Shown here: piece after piece, positions 45,268 through 57,839 of the stretch | Layout: each line of letters begins with the position of its first letter | Numbering within the stretch: the stretch's first letter is position 1 | Source of the DNA: Gigaspora margarita | Taxonomy: Eukaryota > Glomeromycota > Glomeromycetes > Diversisporales > Gigasporaceae | Assembly: GCA_009809945.1 (NCBI GenBank) | Contig: WTPW01000020.1 | Span: 871,995-935,994, forward strand | DNA: 64,000 bases | Direction: 5' to 3' | Notes under the pieces: generated by a model | The model's database searches: none | What the model was told of the DNA's origin: nothing | The model's input: the letters and a program-made list of their open reading frames with translations, nothing else | Position numbers and translations under genes: made by a program

Positions 45268-48200
45268 CTAATCAGTGAATTCTATGAAATGGTTTTGTTT
45301 TGCTTGAGTGATGTCAATTGCATCCACGATACTTTGATTTTTTTCGATATATCCTTCACAGTATTCTTTAAGATGATTTGCATTACATTCATCGCTCAAA
45401 TCTCTTATCTTCTTCACATTATTTTCGTTTATAAGACGCCTGTTCTCATCCATTATTTCATTTTGAATTATATAATTTAATGGTTGATATTTATACGATT
45501 CTTTTAAAAAGTCAAGTAGAAAATCTAAATAATCTTGTCCAGAAAACTCCTTCCCGAGAATTTCTTCAACAGCTTCCGAATATGGCATACCATAAAGCCA
45601 TCTCAACAGTACTTTATACGTGTTAGGTCGAGCATTATTAATTGTTATCGTTGTGGGATTTACAGAAAACTCCCAATCAAAATAATTCGCAACACCTAAA
45701 GAATTTAAAAGAATTTTATTATACATTTAATATTTAAGTGGTAATCCGCAGTTAAAGGGTCAAAATTTCATAGTACAAATCGGCGGAGTTTTACTAATTG
45801 CCTTATATNNAAGTGGAATGCNGTACANTTCCGATCATAATAAAAAACCCTATAGTAAACAATCAACAAATACTCATATCGTGTCATATACTAACGCGAT
45901 TTGAATGATTTAACTATCATTAGAATCAGAAAAGTTGGTTCTGCAAAGTTTAATTAGAAATTACGAAAGGTTTGCTAGTAAAAAAAATACTTTTATATGT
46001 AGAAAAGCCCCATTCGCACACTATAGAAATTTACTATTAAATTCCGCCGTAATTGATTATAAAATGATCATCATTTTTTACCCTTTATCTGCGATTTACC
46101 ACTTAATATATATTATATACATAATTTAATCAAAGATTATAACCAATGCATACGTAATAGAACACAACGATTTGCACCAATCTTAAGATTTCCAATTTCA
46201 AATATAACATCATGATGTTGAGGATCTAATTTCTCTTCATTCAGATGATCAGTTAAATATTTAATCAATTCATCTTTCTGCTGCGAGTGATTGGTCGGTA
46301 TCTTATTAATTTTTATGTCATTATTCGTATCTTTTGCACCTGCAGCTATTAATAACTTTTTAAACGGTTCTAAACGAGGTTTTACTTTAAATAAATTATC
46401 ACCTATATCATTTTGAATGCCAAAAGCTAGTTTATTGCCTGGAACCCAACAATCAGTATTAAAAGGATCATCACCATTTAAGAAATGCAATTTTTCTAAG
46501 TCAAGTTTTGTTGTTCTACCTTCTTCTTTTTCCAAAAATTCACTCACAAATTTATAAATTTCTTCCATAATTTCATATACGGTATTAACTTCCCAACCTG
46601 GTCTTTGAAAAATTTTTCCATCAAACAAATATTTCCAATGTTCAATAACCATTTTGATTTTTGGTGATCGTCCAAAATTTGTAACATCGGAAGCAAAAAA
46701 TTTTGCTTGAGTCCAACATATTTTTTGATAATTTATAGAATATAAAGAACTAATTGATTCATATCCTAAGGTTTTAACAGCCGTCTCGTTATAAGGATCA
46801 GAAAGTTTCTCATTAGATGGAACAAATTTTATTTCGTAAAGTTGATTCATATCATCCTTTTCAAATTTCAAACTTTTAAAATTATGGCAAAAATATTTTG
46901 CTAAATCTATTGCAATAGGCCTAATTTCTTTGTCAATATTGCCAATCATATGTTCAATTTCACGAGCACATTCAATAAATGTGTTTTTATTGATGTCCCG
47001 CTTGAACCCTATATTTGATAAAACATAAAGACAATCTGGATCATTTTGTAATTTAAGAGGAAGGAATTTATTCTCATCAAATATTTGACTGAAGAAATCT
47101 ACTTTCACATCGTATAGATCATCGGCTTTCATAAATTTTTTGAGTTTCTTATTGGGAATCGATTCAAAATTCTTAAGATAATTTAAAATTTCTTGATTCT
47201 TAAGTAAAAGGATTTTTTCAAGGAATTCTACATCTTCCTCAGTTGGTTCTCTCTTTGAAACAGGTGTATAATATTGCTTTACGTAATCGTATTCATTATA
47301 TGATTTAGCTCCAAGTAAAGTAAGTATACGAAAATATTCATCTTGTACATTTAATAAATCTTTATCTGATAAATAACAGGGTAGGCTACGTGGAGGCAGC
47401 TTTCCCTTCTTTGCGGAAATATATTCACACTGACTTGATGAATGAATCGGCCATATAGGAAGTTCTTGAATGACCTTAATAACATTATTGCCTTTTCGCC
47501 CTTGAGTGCCTTAAGTGGTCAGAATAAAGTTATTAAATGACAGAATAATAAAAATTGTTTTAAGTCAAAAATTTACATTAAACAAACCTCTTTGAGAATT
47601 TATGAAAATCTTAATGCATTCTCTAAGCTTATTTAATTCATCCTCATTCAACGATGCATTTTTAAAAAATAACTCCTCCATGGAAATATTTTGTGATTCT
47701 TGTTTTCTTTTAATAGACTCGAAGACATTAGTATAATCCCAATTGATCACACCTTTCGTCCAAAATACTGATTGAACATTCTTTTTATTAAACTTTATGT
47801 CTGTGAAGCGAATTCCTATTTTTCCAAGTGCATTCATAAGAATTTCATCAAGATCATCTGGATAAACCAATAAAGGATTTAACGGATCTATTCGAACAAT
47901 TTTAGGTTGGTCAGTTGGTGAAATTACAGGGAATAATGGATATTCTGATAACTTTTCAATATCTAATCCTAAACCCCATTCCATTTTTTCTAAAATTTTA
48001 TCTAACCATTTCCGATTAGGAATATCTTGTGAGGAAGTATTTAACCAAATTTCCTGTTTTTTAGGAAGTTCCTTGGCCAAAAGATCAAGAATACCTTCTG
48101 CGTCAAGCTTCTTTATATGAGTAATACTCGAAAATTCATCACTCTCAAAAATCCTATTAAGCTCATCATCTAAATCACAAATAAAGCGGGAAGCACTAGA

Positions 48201-51200
48201 TTTTGGAAATAAATCTTGATATTTTTTCTTTGCCATATAATAAGTTTGTGGCCCAAATTCACCAAAAGAACAATCTTTTAATGGTACCAATCGCAATCCG
48301 ATTAGTTGTGAATATAATTTCTCATCTTGTAAAACAAATTTTAACAAAATTAAACTATTCCCCTGCGAGGCGGATTTTAAAATATTATTGTTTTTATGTA
48401 ATGATTCATAAACAAATTTAGGGCTAATAGGGTTATACTTTATAGGAGTTTTTCCTTCCTTAAATTGGTTAAACATGACTTTGTCTACTTTCACTGTTGA
48501 AAAATCATGCTTTGCAAGAATATCTGCAATAATAGGATCATTTTCCTCAGAGAAATATGCATCATTTAATGATACAAATTTACCTCCTTCTGCTTCTGTC
48601 CAAAACACTTTACTTTCACCAAGATTTTGCAGCACGTTTAATGCATAATCATAATACAAATGACCCTCTTTAACTTTACCAAATGGCCAAAATTTTTGGT
48701 TATATATGAACTGAAATTTGCGGATTTGATATTAGAATTCTTGAAATGTTTGGTAATTTTTTCGCTAATTTCGTTCAATAATTTAACATGTAAAGATGGG
48801 AGAACTTTAAATAAAATATATCGATTCCATTTTCCATAGGTATTATTTTGTTGTAAAATAATCATTCTATCCTTAGATAAAGCAAAATTGCCATTTATGT
48901 GCACATTTAATTTTGTACAATTATCATTACAGAGAACATATGCATATTCTTTGCCATCAAGAATGGGCGGATTTGTTAACTATTTGAATGGAGAAACTAT
49001 TAGTCACAAAAAAAATTATAAAGTATAAAATCATACATGTATTTATAATTATAATATATTACGTCTAAAGAATTTTTCAAGGATTCATTATTTGATCGCG
49101 CAAGAATGGCAGCGATACCACCATGTGCCTTGAGTCAAAATTGTGAATTAATATTGGTTTCCTTATGCTACAATTCAAATAAACAGAAACTCCAAGTAAA
49201 GAATACATACATTAAGTTTTTCTTTTCTTGAGAATTCGTGTAAATCTGGATCTCTGACTATAGATTTTCCACCTGTGCATACAAGCCATGCCTCAAAAGT
49301 TGCCTCATTTTTTTGTGCATCATTGATTTTTATATCAAGTTGAAAAACCTGTGGTTCAAATTTAATTTTACTGCGAATATTTCTAATATCTTTTAAATCT
49401 TGAATTTTCGTCTCCCAGATCAACCGTTTTTTATTATCCTTATCTATATGATATATATTATACGTTTCAATGTTTCTTAAAAAAAGAATCTCCTGATTAC
49501 CTTTCAAATTACGAAGGTAAAACAGAATTTTTTCATGTCCTATTGAATTTTGCGAAATTAAGCTTTGTTTCGATAATTCAGTGCTTCTAAGTGGCAGTCT
49601 GAATAAGGTTCCTTTAAAGCCTTTTTTAAAATCACAATTTTCTATATCAAGATATGGCTTACATTGATTCTCAAAACGAGATAAAAATTTTTTATCAAGA
49701 AAATTTAACTTAATTCCCCGAGATTGTTTTGGAGGATTTCCTTGCATCGGTAGAAATCTTGCGTGAGGATCAAGGAAAGCAATATTTTCTTCACTCACAA
49801 AAGATAAAACGTCAGTTAAATAATAAGAAGTAGTAATTCCAAGACCAAAACGGCCTATTTTTCTATCGTCTTCAGATTTGCCTCCAACGCCAAGTTTAAT
49901 TAATGAAGAAAAATCTTCCTCTTTAAACACCGCATCATTGTAAATCCAAATAGCTGGACCTTGCCAATTACACATTTCTTTAGATAAGAGTGTGGATTGA
50001 TCAGTTTCATTGCACCATGTCCTCTCATCGATATATATAGAATATCTATGTGCTCCTGCATCATCAGCGTTCTAATAATTGCACGAGTTATTTGTATAAT
50101 CGTGAGATTTACTTATGCGATATTGTAAATTTTAAAAAAGAATCATTAGATACAATACCTGAAGAAATTCTCTAAATAAGGAATCAAGCGAACAGTTCTA
50201 GATGTTATTTAAAATTATATTAATTTACAATAAAATTGCGACTTATTAAACTCAAGTTATAATTTAAAATTTTAACATTTACGCTAATAATCTTATTTAT
50301 TCTGGTTGTTAAAGGTTCAAATTGCTCATAAATTTCAAAGTCAATGTCACTGCCTTTTATGAATGCCTCAGAAAGCATTTGAATTCCAAGATCTTTAGCA
50401 AGTGCAATTGATATTTTAGGGTGAGAGAGTTTGTAATTTTCTTTTTCATCATTATTTAGTCCAGCCATATTATCATATTTAATTTCTTCAAAACTGAAAA
50501 GAATAGCATCGGTGCTTGGAATAAGTAGATTTTTCAAATAATCGGTCTTTTTCTTATTAGATTTATTAAATTCCTTTCCGATTTGATCAAGAATAGCAAT
50601 AGTTTTTGATAAATTTTCATCATTTAATGGCTTATTATTTGCTTCATGAGCAATTTCCCTGATTATCTTAATGAAATCGTTAACATCAACTGTTTCTCGA
50701 ACCCCCATATGTTTAAATACTTCCTTAAAGTTATTTCGATAATCATCGGGCAATTGGATAATTGGTAACTTATTTAAAAGATTCGTTGGAAGAATAAAAA
50801 CAACATTCTTTGCTGCATAAAATTTGCTTTTACAAAAAATCCACTCTTCATTTTTTAATCCATCTTTTATTTCTTTGACCACTTGTTTAGACCTTTCATC
50901 ATCATGTGATATAGTTTCATCAATATATTTGTAAATCGCTTCGCAAATTTTTTGCTGTTGATTATTTTCCTTAGGCAATGTAGAACATAATTTCATTTGT
51001 TCAAGAACAATATTTACAGGAGGATATTTGTTCCATTCCAGATGTTTGCGAAGTTGACTCTTGATTCGGTAATCAAGAATTGAAAGTTTTAATGACACCA
51101 AATGCTCATCTTTTTTGTCACGACATTCAAATGAACTAGAGAATGATTTATCACCAAACTGGTTAATAGTCGGAATCCATTTTGAAGATTTAATAAATGA

Positions 51201-54200
51201 AAAAAATTCAGCATTTTTGTCTTCTAATGAGTTCCAATTGACATCAATATATTTAAACAGATTACGTGATTTTTCGTACAAATCATCATTATTCTTTCCT
51301 ATTTTCTGATGTTTTATATATGTTTTAATCCTTTCGATTATATCTACTGGTGAAAGTGAAGTTTTCATTCCCAGAACTTTCAAATGGTGAGAGTATAGCT
51401 TCAAAAACTTTTCCGCTGGGAAAACTTGCTCATCGTCGAAAAATAATTGAGTAATTTTAGGTTCAAAAGGATCATAAAGATCAATAGGTTTGCTGCGCTT
51501 TATTGTGCCAAGGTTTTGTTTTCCTTGAGCCATTGGGAGTGTTACACAAGGCACAATAGGAATATTGCTCAATTTTTCCCTTACCGAACTGTTGAATGAA
51601 ACAAGTCCTGGCAATCGTTCAAAAAGTTTTTCAACCACAATATCTTTATTGTAGTTAGATTCCAAATATTTTATCACATAATTTATCCAATATTCATCTT
51701 GTTGTAGACGTTGAATTTTGATAATATCTTCTAGCAAATAACGTGCTTCTTCTGATGTTGTGTCAAGAAACCTAAAGCTCTCTGGTGCAATTATCTGACC
51801 ATAGTCCATTTCATCTTTTTTTGGTAAAAGGAAATTTATTTTAAATTTTAAGCTCGTGGTCTCATTTTTACCAACCTCTTTAAAAATTGGTAAACGTTTA
51901 ATAGTTTCTTTTTGATCATATGTAGGAGGTTTTGAAATGCGTAAGTAATAAGATAAATATTTTATGAAAAGTTCTGCTTCATTCGTGTCCAAATTAAGTG
52001 CTTCATTTGTGTTTAATGACGATAAAACTGAATTTATATCACCCACATCGCAAATATACGCTGAGAGCCTGTTGGTATATATTAGCATAAAGGTCAGTAA
52101 TAAAGCATAGAAATAACATAAAATATTTTCGTTACGCACCTTTTCTTTAAAAGGGTTATATTGTTTTCAAACTCACTATTTAAGAAAATTATGCCAAGCT
52201 TTTCAAGAATAGGATATATCTGTTCTATCTTATCAAATTGGGTTTGCGAACTTTCAATGCTGTTCAAAAAATATTTTATTTGATTTGTTTTAAGCTTTCT
52301 GAAAGTATTATATTTTGTTGGTATAAGATGGATATCTTCAAATGATTTCAAATCAGTTTCATCAAATCTATCGCATAAATATTTCCAAAGTCTATTAATC
52401 CACTCAGAGTTTTCCATAACAATCTCACGATCAGAAGAATTAGGTTGATTTTCGTTTGGATAAATTTTATATTTAACCATGTCAACAATACTCGGTATAG
52501 TTAGCATCTCAATTTTAATATTCCATCCGTTTTTTACTTTGTAGATCAAACGATTCAACAAATCGGATGAAATGTCTTTAGCAATAAACTTTTCTGATTG
52601 ATCTTTAAAAATTTCTCGTGGATCATCCTTATCTTGACCTGCAAAACGATCTGAACATATATATGTGACTGTACCATATTCCGATATTTCTTTAAGTGTT
52701 CCATTAGCCAATGGAATCATTTTCAGACCTTCCAATATCTTATAATTTTCGTCATTCAATAAATAGTAGAACAATCTTAAGGTCATTGGCTTATCCTGCA
52801 ATTCTTTTCGTTTTTGAAGAAAATTGCTCACAATGCTAGGAGAATAAAATCTGAGAATATTTTTCTTATCAGATTTTTTTAATACTTCAATGATTTCGGA
52901 GGTAGCATTGATAATCGGAAATCCAATCTTACTCAATATATCTGGAATATCATTTTCGGCGCACGATTCATCTGGAAAATATCCATTTGAAATAGATAAA
53001 ATTTGGCCATTTTTTTCACAAAAAATTTCATCATCTGCCGTAAGTTTTCTTATCATATTTTCTAAAAGGCCTTCGAAGAATCTCAATGATATAAATTGAG
53101 TTTGATCTGCAATTGGCCAAAACTTATAATAATCTTCTTTTTGCTTAATATGTGATTGAAGCTTAATAATAAATTTCACCCAAGCTTGCGGTATAACCTG
53201 AAGATTTTTAAATAATGAATTAATCTCGCTTTAATAAGGTTTAACTATTTAGAAATAATAAATACCTCTTCAAAAAGATATTTATTCCATTTAACTTTCA
53301 AATTAGCTAAAGAATCGCTGGTCTGTGACAAAATAAACATTTATACAAATGGTTAATTAACATTACAGAATTAATAACAATAAATTAAGTTTATAATTAC
53401 CAAATCTCTGGCTCCTTCAGACCATAGGTCACGCCGGTTATTAGTAACCTATTGTATTAAAGGTTAATTTCACATTGATTGAGAATTTTAATAATATGCA
53501 AGAAAATGTTATCTTACTGCGAAGTGGCCATTTATGGAAACCCGAAATGGGGTATCGATCGGAAGAGGAAAAAAGCAAAATAATTTTCCATTATGATTAT
53601 TCTCATCTTTATCCTGATCTAAATTTAACTTTGTAGCTAACCCTACATTTGGTACAGTATCAAGTCTTTCTCCAAAGTCATTCGGAAATTTGCATTTCGC
53701 GTCATCTAAATTACCAAGCATATTTAAAATGAGCCATGAAGAATTTTCTACAACATGATCTTGTTTATATCGAACAATGGATGCATTATATAATGTGTCC
53801 AACGTTGTTGCTTGAATAGGTTTGTTTTCTTTAATATTTTTCATCATCTGAGTGACTGCTTTAACAATCATCTGACGCTTTTCACGTATTTTGTCTGCAT
53901 CTTCCAGCCAAATCTTATAAATTAATTCAAGCTCGGATTTTCCTTCTTTCAACTCGTAAAACTCGATACGTTCAATATTTCTAAGAAAAAGAAGGCAATC
54001 AACGCTATCATTTTCAAAAAATTCTTCAAACATTTCTAGAATATGACTTGGTTTATAAATTTTTTTTGAGATTTTTGAATCTTTAGAATCTTGTTCAGTG
54101 CGTAAAGGATAACGAAAGATCGTTCCATCAAATGGCGTTCCATCAAATGGAATTTTAAACTTTCCAAGATTTTGGAAAGGATAAAATTGGGCGGGGAATT

Positions 54201-54660
54201 TTTGTGATTTTTTTGCAAAATCGTTATATTGTTTGCCTCCTTTATAGTACCATCTATGAGGATCAAGAATTGTAAATTTATTATCAGTGATGAACGAGCA
54301 ACTGTCACATAAATGATAAATGGAATTGAAGCCGATGCCCATTTCACCAATTTTGTCATATTGATTTTGTTTTTCACTGTCAGCTAAATTCTTCAATGAT
54401 TCAAAATCGTTCTCACTAAATTTGGTATTATTTATTGAAAACAGCGCAGGTCCCTGGAATCTAATAAGCCCAGGTTCAAGGAGGCCCTCTCCATGATACG
54501 TATTATGATCAAGTATAAATATTTGTTCTGTGCTTTGGGAATCATCCGAATTCTGTAGAATTTCGCGGAGAACTTGTGAACTTTCAGGGTAATCATGAAG
54601 AATATTTTTCAAGCGATTGGTATATTTTTCTTCTGGATCAAAATCTATTCCTTCTGACAT
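45268..54660 (-). CDS. Sacsin-like protein: two GHKL ATPase (SIRPT-type) modules plus C-terminal BTB-like domain
   Basis: Twelve exons are proposed from GT-AG borders and phase: 54660-53518, 53448-53401, 53322-53266, 53197-52140, 52068-50283, 50197-50159, 50071-49211, 49128-49063, 48979-48788, 48710-47588, 47500-46154 and 45695-45268. They join in frame to about 2,715 residues. Module 1 has the Bergerat-fold motifs LREILQNSDDSQ and KIGEMGIGFNSIYHL, then INGHFA-VTNNRRDLWSEGARD. Module 2 repeats them: FREFLQNADDAGA, WQGPAIWIYND, KIGRFGLGITTSYYLTD, then VHINGNFALSKDR. Each is followed by several hundred residues with FWPI-type motifs. The end, HHDVIFEIGNLKIGANRCVL then TYKVLLRWLYGMPYSEA, resembles BTB, a fold that often recruits Cullin-3. 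Human sacsin has three modules and J/HEPN domains instead. The ninth intron has a weak GTTAAA donor. Confidence 0.8.
45738..46102. mobile_element. TTAA-flanked MITE within the last intron of the sacsin-like gene
   Basis: GTGGTAATCCGCAGTTAAAG is mirrored by CTTTATCTGCGATTTACCAC, with TTAA at 45734-45737 and 46103-46106. It lies wholly within the intron 45696-46153 and accounts for its length of 458 bases; without it the intron would be about 90 bases, like its neighbours. Several N bases lie at 45809-45828. It shares the ATTAGAATCAGAAAA block with two other TTAA elements here. Confidence 0.85.
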
Positions 54661-54828
54661 AATTATTTCAAAAAATGATATTACGTAATATCATAAACTT
54701 AACAGATAGTTTGGGTTATATATTAATATACTGGAAGGTTTCAGAATTGATTTATTTCGAAATAAGTGAGTGTTTTAATAAAAATCTTTTCTGTTATATA
54801 TATAAAAAAACAAAGAAATTTATTTGTC

Positions 54829-55245
54829 GCATATTTTGAAATAAATAGTCCATTCATTCTTAATTTGGCTTAATTCAGGGATTGTTTATGCGTAATGTTT
54901 TACAAATTATTAGTAATCAATTTAAAACTACATGGCTTTAAACGACGTCTTAATTCAGTTATTTATGATTTTCTGGTGTTACAGTTAATTCCTTATTATT
55001 TTCTTTGTTAATTACTTTTGTTTCTTCTTCGCGTTTGTCACGTGGTAACTATCGGGAATATCGATGTGTTCTTTGCGTCGCTGGGAGAATCAATGATTAC
55101 TCGCGTAACATTGAATTAACCTTATCCTCGTCTCGACTAATTTCGTATTATTTCAAATTTATTTTACACTATCGTTAACGTCAACGTTAACAATATATTA
55201 CTAAATGACGCGTGTGTCTATTTTCAAACTTTTAATTAGCTACTT
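54829..55245 (+). repeat. Upstream block, copy A (direct repeat)
   Basis: Shares, in order, AATTTATTTGT, AATAAATWGTCCATT, TTCTTAATTTGG, TTTGTCACGTG, CGATG, TTATCCTCGTCTCG and CATTATCG-like sequence with 55811-56075. It is diverged and carries extra internal sequence. Confidence 0.7.
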
Positions 55246-55486
55246 ATTAGGCTCATGACCAGATCTGTCACATAGCAAAGTATGTGCAGGATACTAGTAA
55301 GTATTTATTAACAAGAAAAATAGAGATACTGTATTACCCGGGTCAATTGACTCATTACAGTCAACCGAAAAATTGCTTTAACCCGGGTCAAACTGGTCAT
55401 AATTCAAAATAGGCAAAAACTACTTATAAATGCTATATTACGCAATTTACCTATATGAGAAGAAGGCATTATAATTTGCTAAATAG

Positions 55487-55795
55487 TAAAGCTCTTGCCC
55501 GGATCGTCTGACCGGTACGGGTCAACTTCTTGAAGGTCACGTATTTTCCGAAGTAAAAAAGGATCGAAAAAAGATCGAAAATCAATAAAAAAAAGTTCGA
55601 AAAATTCCAGTTTAATTATTTGGAATACAGGCTGTCTCTATACTAATAGCTTTAATTAAGAGTCGTTAAATCATCCTTTAAGGATTAACTTCAGAAACTT
55701 TATGAATTTCCGTTCGACCCGTTGGCCTGGGTTATAACCCGGGTCAACACCTGACCCGCCCGAGTCGGTATTTTCTAACTCGGGTAAGAGCTCTG
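55487..55795. mobile_element. Small hAT-like element with CCCGGGTCAA repeats
   Basis: TAAAGCTCTTGCCCGG is mirrored by CGGGTAAGAGCTCTG; both ends fit YARNG (TAAAG, CAGAG). Subterminal GGGTCAAC/GTTGACCCGG motifs recur. The flanking 8 bases match poorly (CTAAATAG and AGAAAAAG), so the duplication is uncertain. Confidence 0.6.
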
Positions 55796-55810
55796 AGAAA
55801 AAGAAAAATG

Positions 55811-56075
55811 GGATTTATTTGTGAAATAAATTGTCCATTGTTTCTTAATTTGGAAAATTAAAAGCATATCAGTTATGCAGGCTGCGCATTGAATTTACGT
55901 ATCAATGATCAGTAATTTACAATTTTCAGGTGTTGTGGTTAAGTTAATGTTTGTCACGTGAAAACTTTCGGAGAATACCGATGCATTAGCTTTATCCTCG
56001 TCTCGTCTCAACTTTATTTATACATTATCGTAACAATTAATAATTTTTTATTGAATGCGCTAGCCACGGATGCCT
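55811..56075 (+). repeat. Upstream block, copy B (kinase-proximal)
   Basis: Counterpart of 54829-55245, ending about 120 bases before the kinase ATG. Its place suggests that it is the original kinase promoter region and that copy A is the relic of a duplicated gene start. This is inference. Confidence 0.65.
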
Positions 56076-56195
56076 TATACTGTACTTGTTGCTTATGTAA
56101 TAAGTTTTGTGTACCATTTTATCTAGATTAAAAAAGTCGCTATAATGATTAGCATATATTTTACGTATTTTGACCAAGACGTTAATTCGTTAATT

Positions 56196-57831
56196 ATGGC
56201 AAATACATCAAAAGAATGGCTTGAAAAATCAATCTCCAATGGACATATTAAATATCTTGAATATAATAAATTTACAAATCCTGAAAATATTGGTACTGGC
56301 GGTTTTGGAAATGTTGATAAATACGAGTGGAAAGATTGTGAATTAACAGTTGCTCTTAAATGTCTAAAAATCAATTCGAGTTTGAATGAAAAAATCCTCG
56401 AAGATTTTATTAAAGAAGTATTATTTAATTCATTAATATCTTTTAATATAATAATTACGTATTAAATTTCAATAATTATTATAACCAGCTTAAATTATTA
56501 CGAAGAATTTCTGACCATCAAAATGTTATAACATTCTATGGAGTTACTAAAGGTATACATATAATTTATAACCTCTTAGTATTAATTATACTAAATTAAA
56601 GTATTTATTTAATGAAATAAATAGATAACAATGGACACTATAATATGGTTTTAGAATATGCTAATGAGGGAACTTTACAAGAATATCTAAAAGTAAATTT
56701 TAATCATTTACAATGGACAGATAAATTGCGTATTGCTAAAGGAATAACTCTCGGACTTTTATTCTTACATGATGATAATATTATTCATAGAGACCTTGTA
56801 AATACTTAATTTTCTGATATTAATGTTTATATTTGATTATAAAATTTTAATTTATTAATACTTTAATAATTTAGCATTCGAAGAATATCTTAATTCATCA
56901 ACGACAGCCAAGGATTGCAGATTTTGGATTATCCAAACAAATGAACGAATCATTTATGACTTCAAACTCAATGGTTCAAGGAATGCCGGCATATGTAGAA
57001 CCTCAATGCTTTATTAAGGAAAGATATAAACGTGATAAGAAATCGGATATATATAGCTTGGGAGTAATACTTTGGGAAATTTCTAGCGGAAGACCGCCAT
57101 ATCAAACCTTTCAATCCAGAAATTTACCGGTACTCGTTATTCATATAGCCAATGGAAATAGAGAAACACCGATAAAAGATACACCACCTCAATATGTTGA
57201 ACTTTATAAGCAATGTTGGGATGGCGATCCTAATAATCGCCCAGAAATAAAATCAGTTTCCGATGATTTAAACCAACTCGAACTCGATGAATATTTAAAT
57301 CAGGCTAAGATTAATGATAATCAAGAAATAAAATCAGTTTCCGATGATTTAAAACAACTCGATGAATATTTAAATCAGGTTAAGATTAATGATGGTGCAT
57401 TAATTAAAAATGATGAAATGGATCTAAATCAAGATATAAATGCACATTCAAATTTATATGAAATAACCATTAACTTTGATGATTTTACGTCTTCATCTGG
57501 TGCAACGAAACAACTTGTTGACGAAGAATTAAATCAGTCAAAAATTAATGATGCATTAATTAAAAATGATGAAGTATGTCTAAATCAAGATATAAATGCA
57601 CATTCAAATTCATCGGAATCTAGTGTGATAAATCAAAGTCTCCCAATGCAGGATGATAACATACTTAAGGATAAGAGAAAACAAGCACTTAAATGTTTTA
57701 ACCAACACGAATATATTAAAGCATTAGAATATTATCAAGAAATTCTCAAGAACAACTTGCATAATGATGAAGATCAAAAACATGCTTCAAGCTGGGATCT
57801 TTCCAACAAGAGACTTAAATCCAAAATTTAA
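56196..57831 (+). CDS. TKL-like protein kinase with TPR-like tail
   Basis: Exons 56196-56417, 56489-56552, 56625-56797 and 56875-57831 join in frame to 471 residues across GT-AG introns. Kinase motifs are complete: GTGGFGNV (glycine loop), VALKCLK (ATP-binding Lys), HRDLHSKNIL (catalytic loop, split by the third intron), ADFGLSK, the PAYVEPQCF region in place of APE, and SDIYSLGVILWEISSGRPPY. The start at 56196 (MANTSKEWLEKSI) is preferred over the upstream ATG 56145 because it resembles other fungal kinases of this type. After the kinase, a linker holds repeated EIKSVSDDL-x-QL-DEYLNQ and ALIKNDE-x-x-LNQDINAHSN units, then a TPR-like KQALKCFNQHEYIKALEYYQ. It stops at TAA 57829-57831, just before leucine-rich repeats in another frame. 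Confidence 0.85.
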
Positions 57832-57839
57832 AAGAATTA

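Larger units (their letters stand above)
54661..56195. promoter_or_regulatory. Divergent intergenic region between sacsin-like and kinase genes
   Basis: This 1.5-kb region must hold both promoters. It is richer in CpG than the surroundings. Two CACGTG palindromes (55039-55044 and 55955-55960) sit in equivalent places of a duplicated block. CACGTG is the classic bHLH E-box in fungi; its use here is inference. Two segments with ACCCGGGTCAA-type repeats (about 55330-55400 and 55487-55795) appear to be inserted. Confidence 0.5.

Noticed and set aside
54036-54377. Second minus-strand frame of 113 residues
   Set aside because: It overlaps the first sacsin exon in another frame and has no domain.
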